Positions 61,997-64,000 of a stretch of 64,000 bases of DNA are shown one piece after another (within the stretch, counting starts at the first letter, position 1; each line of letters opens with the position of its first letter). Where the stretch lies: contig CAKAKS010000022.1 of the NCBI GenBank assembly GCA_916700875.1, positions 11,368,013 to 11,432,012 on the forward strand, written 5' to 3'. Both the position numbers and the translations under genes were made by a program. The notes beneath the pieces were generated by a model that was not told the DNA's origin, made no database searches, and was given only the letters and a program-made list of their open reading frames with translations. The stretch comes from Sebastes aleutianus (taxonomy: Eukaryota > Chordata > Actinopteri > Perciformes > Sebastidae).

Positions 61997-62689
61997 GTCT
62001 CTCCTGTTAAGCCATTGCACGCCGGGGGAGCCTGGAGGGCGGTGGTTCATTTGGGCACCTTTTCTTTGTTTTCCCTCTTATGCGCTGCAGACTAGAGTGC
62101 ATAATCCTGATCCATCTCCAGCGCGCACCAAGGAGCGACTGTTCCAGACGCGCTCATCTGCGTTGTTAGAGTAACTGATGCTGCTGCTGCTGGAGTCCAA
62201 CCAGGCTGCGTCCAATAGCGATGCGCATCAGTTTACTACAGTGAGTCCTGTTTGTTGGTGGTGGCAGTAACGGGATTGCTTTTTCTAGTAACGACTAGAG
62301 TCCAACACATGCTGGTTTATCGACTCCTCCCATCCACCAACAGGTTTGTCCCCTGTGACCCAGGGAGTATACATAAGAAGGTAGATATATAAGGGATAAT
62401 GGATGGATGGAGTAAAGGTTCACAGGATAAGTTTTTATTTTTGAAAACTTAGAAAGACATTGTACAGTAATACCATATTTTTGTTATTCCCTCCTGATTG
62501 AGTTTAATCTAATCTAATAATTAGATGAATTGATTGATGAGTTGATGAATTGATTGAACATTGATTCGATGTCAAAGAGCCAAGTGATTACAGCTATGGT
62601 ACTGCCCCTGATTATTCATGATGTGGCATGATGTGGTTTCAACAGGTGCCATAAAAAGTAATGAATAGTGTGTATGGCTTTCAAGGAAA

Positions 62690-62822
62690 TATATAACAAT
62701 ATATATAGATATATATAGATATATATATAACAATATATATAACAATATATAACAATATATATATATATATATAAATATATAACAATATATATATATAACA
62801 ATATATAACAATATATATATAT
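62690..62822. repeat. (TATAACAA/TATA)n low-complexity satellite
   Basis: AT-only DNA with repeated ATATAACAATATAT units, upstream of syt10. Confidence 0.9.
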
Positions 62823-62823
62823 T

Positions 62824-63056
62824 ATGGCATGCAGGAAATTATTATATATATAATGTGAAATTTAAGAATATTGAATAAAAAAAACGGAATATATTGAATG
62901 AAATCCTGAATATATGGAATGAATGATGGCAGCAGCGCCGTGTTGAAGTCAAATTTCATTCCATATTCTCAGTTTCATTCAATATATTCAGGATTTCATT
63001 CAATATTCTCAAATTTCACATTATATATATATAATAATTTCCTGAACGGCATGCCA
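62824..63056. repeat. Hairpin element with TGGCATGC ends
   Basis: The arms TGGCATGC..AGGAAATTATTATATATA and the inverse enclose tandem GAATATATTGAATGAAA-type units. The centre is GGCAGCAGCGCCGTG. The left arm lacks four bases (CGTT) present in the right. Confidence 0.75.
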
Positions 63057-63089
63057 AAATATATATATTTGCTTGTGTGTATTCAGTAT

Positions 63090-63400
63090 ATAGTGCATAC
63101 TAAATATAGCACAGCATTTATTTTCCATACTTGTATAACTTTATATGTTTAGTACATGCACTACACTGACTTTTAACAAGTCACTATACGTCAATGAGAA
63201 TATATTTTTGCACATATATATTCAGACAAAATCATTCAAAAATAAATAAGTAAATATGGTTATGAAATTAATCCTGAAATAAATTAATGAGACGATAAAT
63301 ATATAAATACATGTAAATATACAACACAGTCTCGCAGTCGCAGTTTTTGAAATGGTCACGAAATTTAATCTATTTCATTCGTGTACACAGACAATAATTT
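63090..63400. repeat. Second copy of the repeat beside syt10 exon 1
   Basis: Shares 'ACTAAATATAGCACAGCATT', 'CATACTTGTATAACTTTATA' and 'AAATTAATCCTGAAATAAAT' with 61350-61740, in the same orientation. Confidence 0.8.
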
Positions 63401-64000
63401 CCCTTTTTTTCGTGACGCCCAGCACGACTTCCACTTCCGCTCCAGTATTTTCAAAATAAAACTACTTAGTTAGGTTCGTGCATGTGAGTGTGCTCCATGG
63501 GCTAGCAGCACTTTCGTTGCCGTTGTTTGCACCGTAAGCACCGTTCGCCGTCACCATGTTGAGAGCAGTTGAGAGGCAATAGAAATCACTTTAATCACTT
63601 TATTAACTTAAATAATTATTTAGTTCTGGAAGTACAGGACAGTTGTAACACATCCCAGTTTCACGAATATAATTCCACTCACCATCATCTGACCTGCCAA
63701 TTCTCTACAGCTCAAACATTACATGTACATTCTTTAAAAAAAATCAGGTTGCAGCTGGTGTAATTACATGTCAGGGACAGCTGTGACACGTCTTAATGAC
63801 TAATTATTCAGCCTGAAAATGATAATCATAATTATTACAGCAATTATTACCATTTGGCACACTTGAGACTTAAAGTGTGTGATTGCTCACAGCTTGTTGT
63901 ACTCCAAAGAACTCTCCATCTTTCACAGTTGCAAATCTAACGGTGGTTATTATCTCTGCCAGGAGATGATGAGATTGGTCGTATTTGTGTGTGCCTCTCT
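63401..64000. other. Gene-free end of window
   Basis: A repeat fragment at 63550-63595 matches 36380-36425. No exon recognised. Confidence 0.35.

Noticed and set aside
62572..62811. Tyr/Ile-rich open frames on the minus strand
   Set aside because: Translation of a TA/TATAACAA satellite, not protein coding.

Overview
The window looks like ray-finned fish genomic DNA, probably percomorph. Genes are split by GT/AG introns, the intergenic DNA is AT-rich, and several dispersed repeats and transposons are of kinds common in percomorph genomes. Nothing bacterial or viral was seen. No tRNA, rRNA or CRISPR array was recognised.

Layout. (1) 0.8-4.0 kb, + strand: a three-exon C2H2 zinc-finger gene with an acidic N-terminus and 14 fingers. 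(2) 7.4-8.5 kb, +: a single-exon tetraspanin of the TSPAN6/7 type with an unusual ~107-residue cytoplasmic N-terminal extension. (3) 13.3-20.1 kb, +: a complete 12-exon def6 gene (SWAP70/DEF6 family), every junction of which was checked for phase. (4) 24.5-25.3 kb, +: an intact intronless troponin T of cardiac type, with a likely splice acceptor just before its start codon. (5) 25.4-50.8 kb: a 25-kb stretch with no recognised cellular gene. It holds a Tc1 transposon with a disrupted transposase, a TTAA-flanked element nested in another repeat, hairpin elements, a repeat carrying two perfect estrogen-response-element palindromes, and a few exon-like islands. (6) 50.9-62.0 kb, - strand: synaptotagmin-10, six coding exons recognised, with a seventh C-terminal exon possibly unseen. 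(7) 62-64 kb: AT-rich satellite, a hairpin element and a second copy of a repeat found beside syt10 exon 1.

The genes do not form a pathway. They are ordinary neighbours: a putative transcription factor, a membrane organiser, a Rho-GTPase/immune signalling adaptor, a thin-filament protein and a vesicle calcium sensor. The most unusual items are the troponin T retrogene, the extended tetraspanin, the TTAA-to-TTAA replacement at 29.2-29.9 kb, and the repeat-borne response elements. I found no convincing new multi-gene system.
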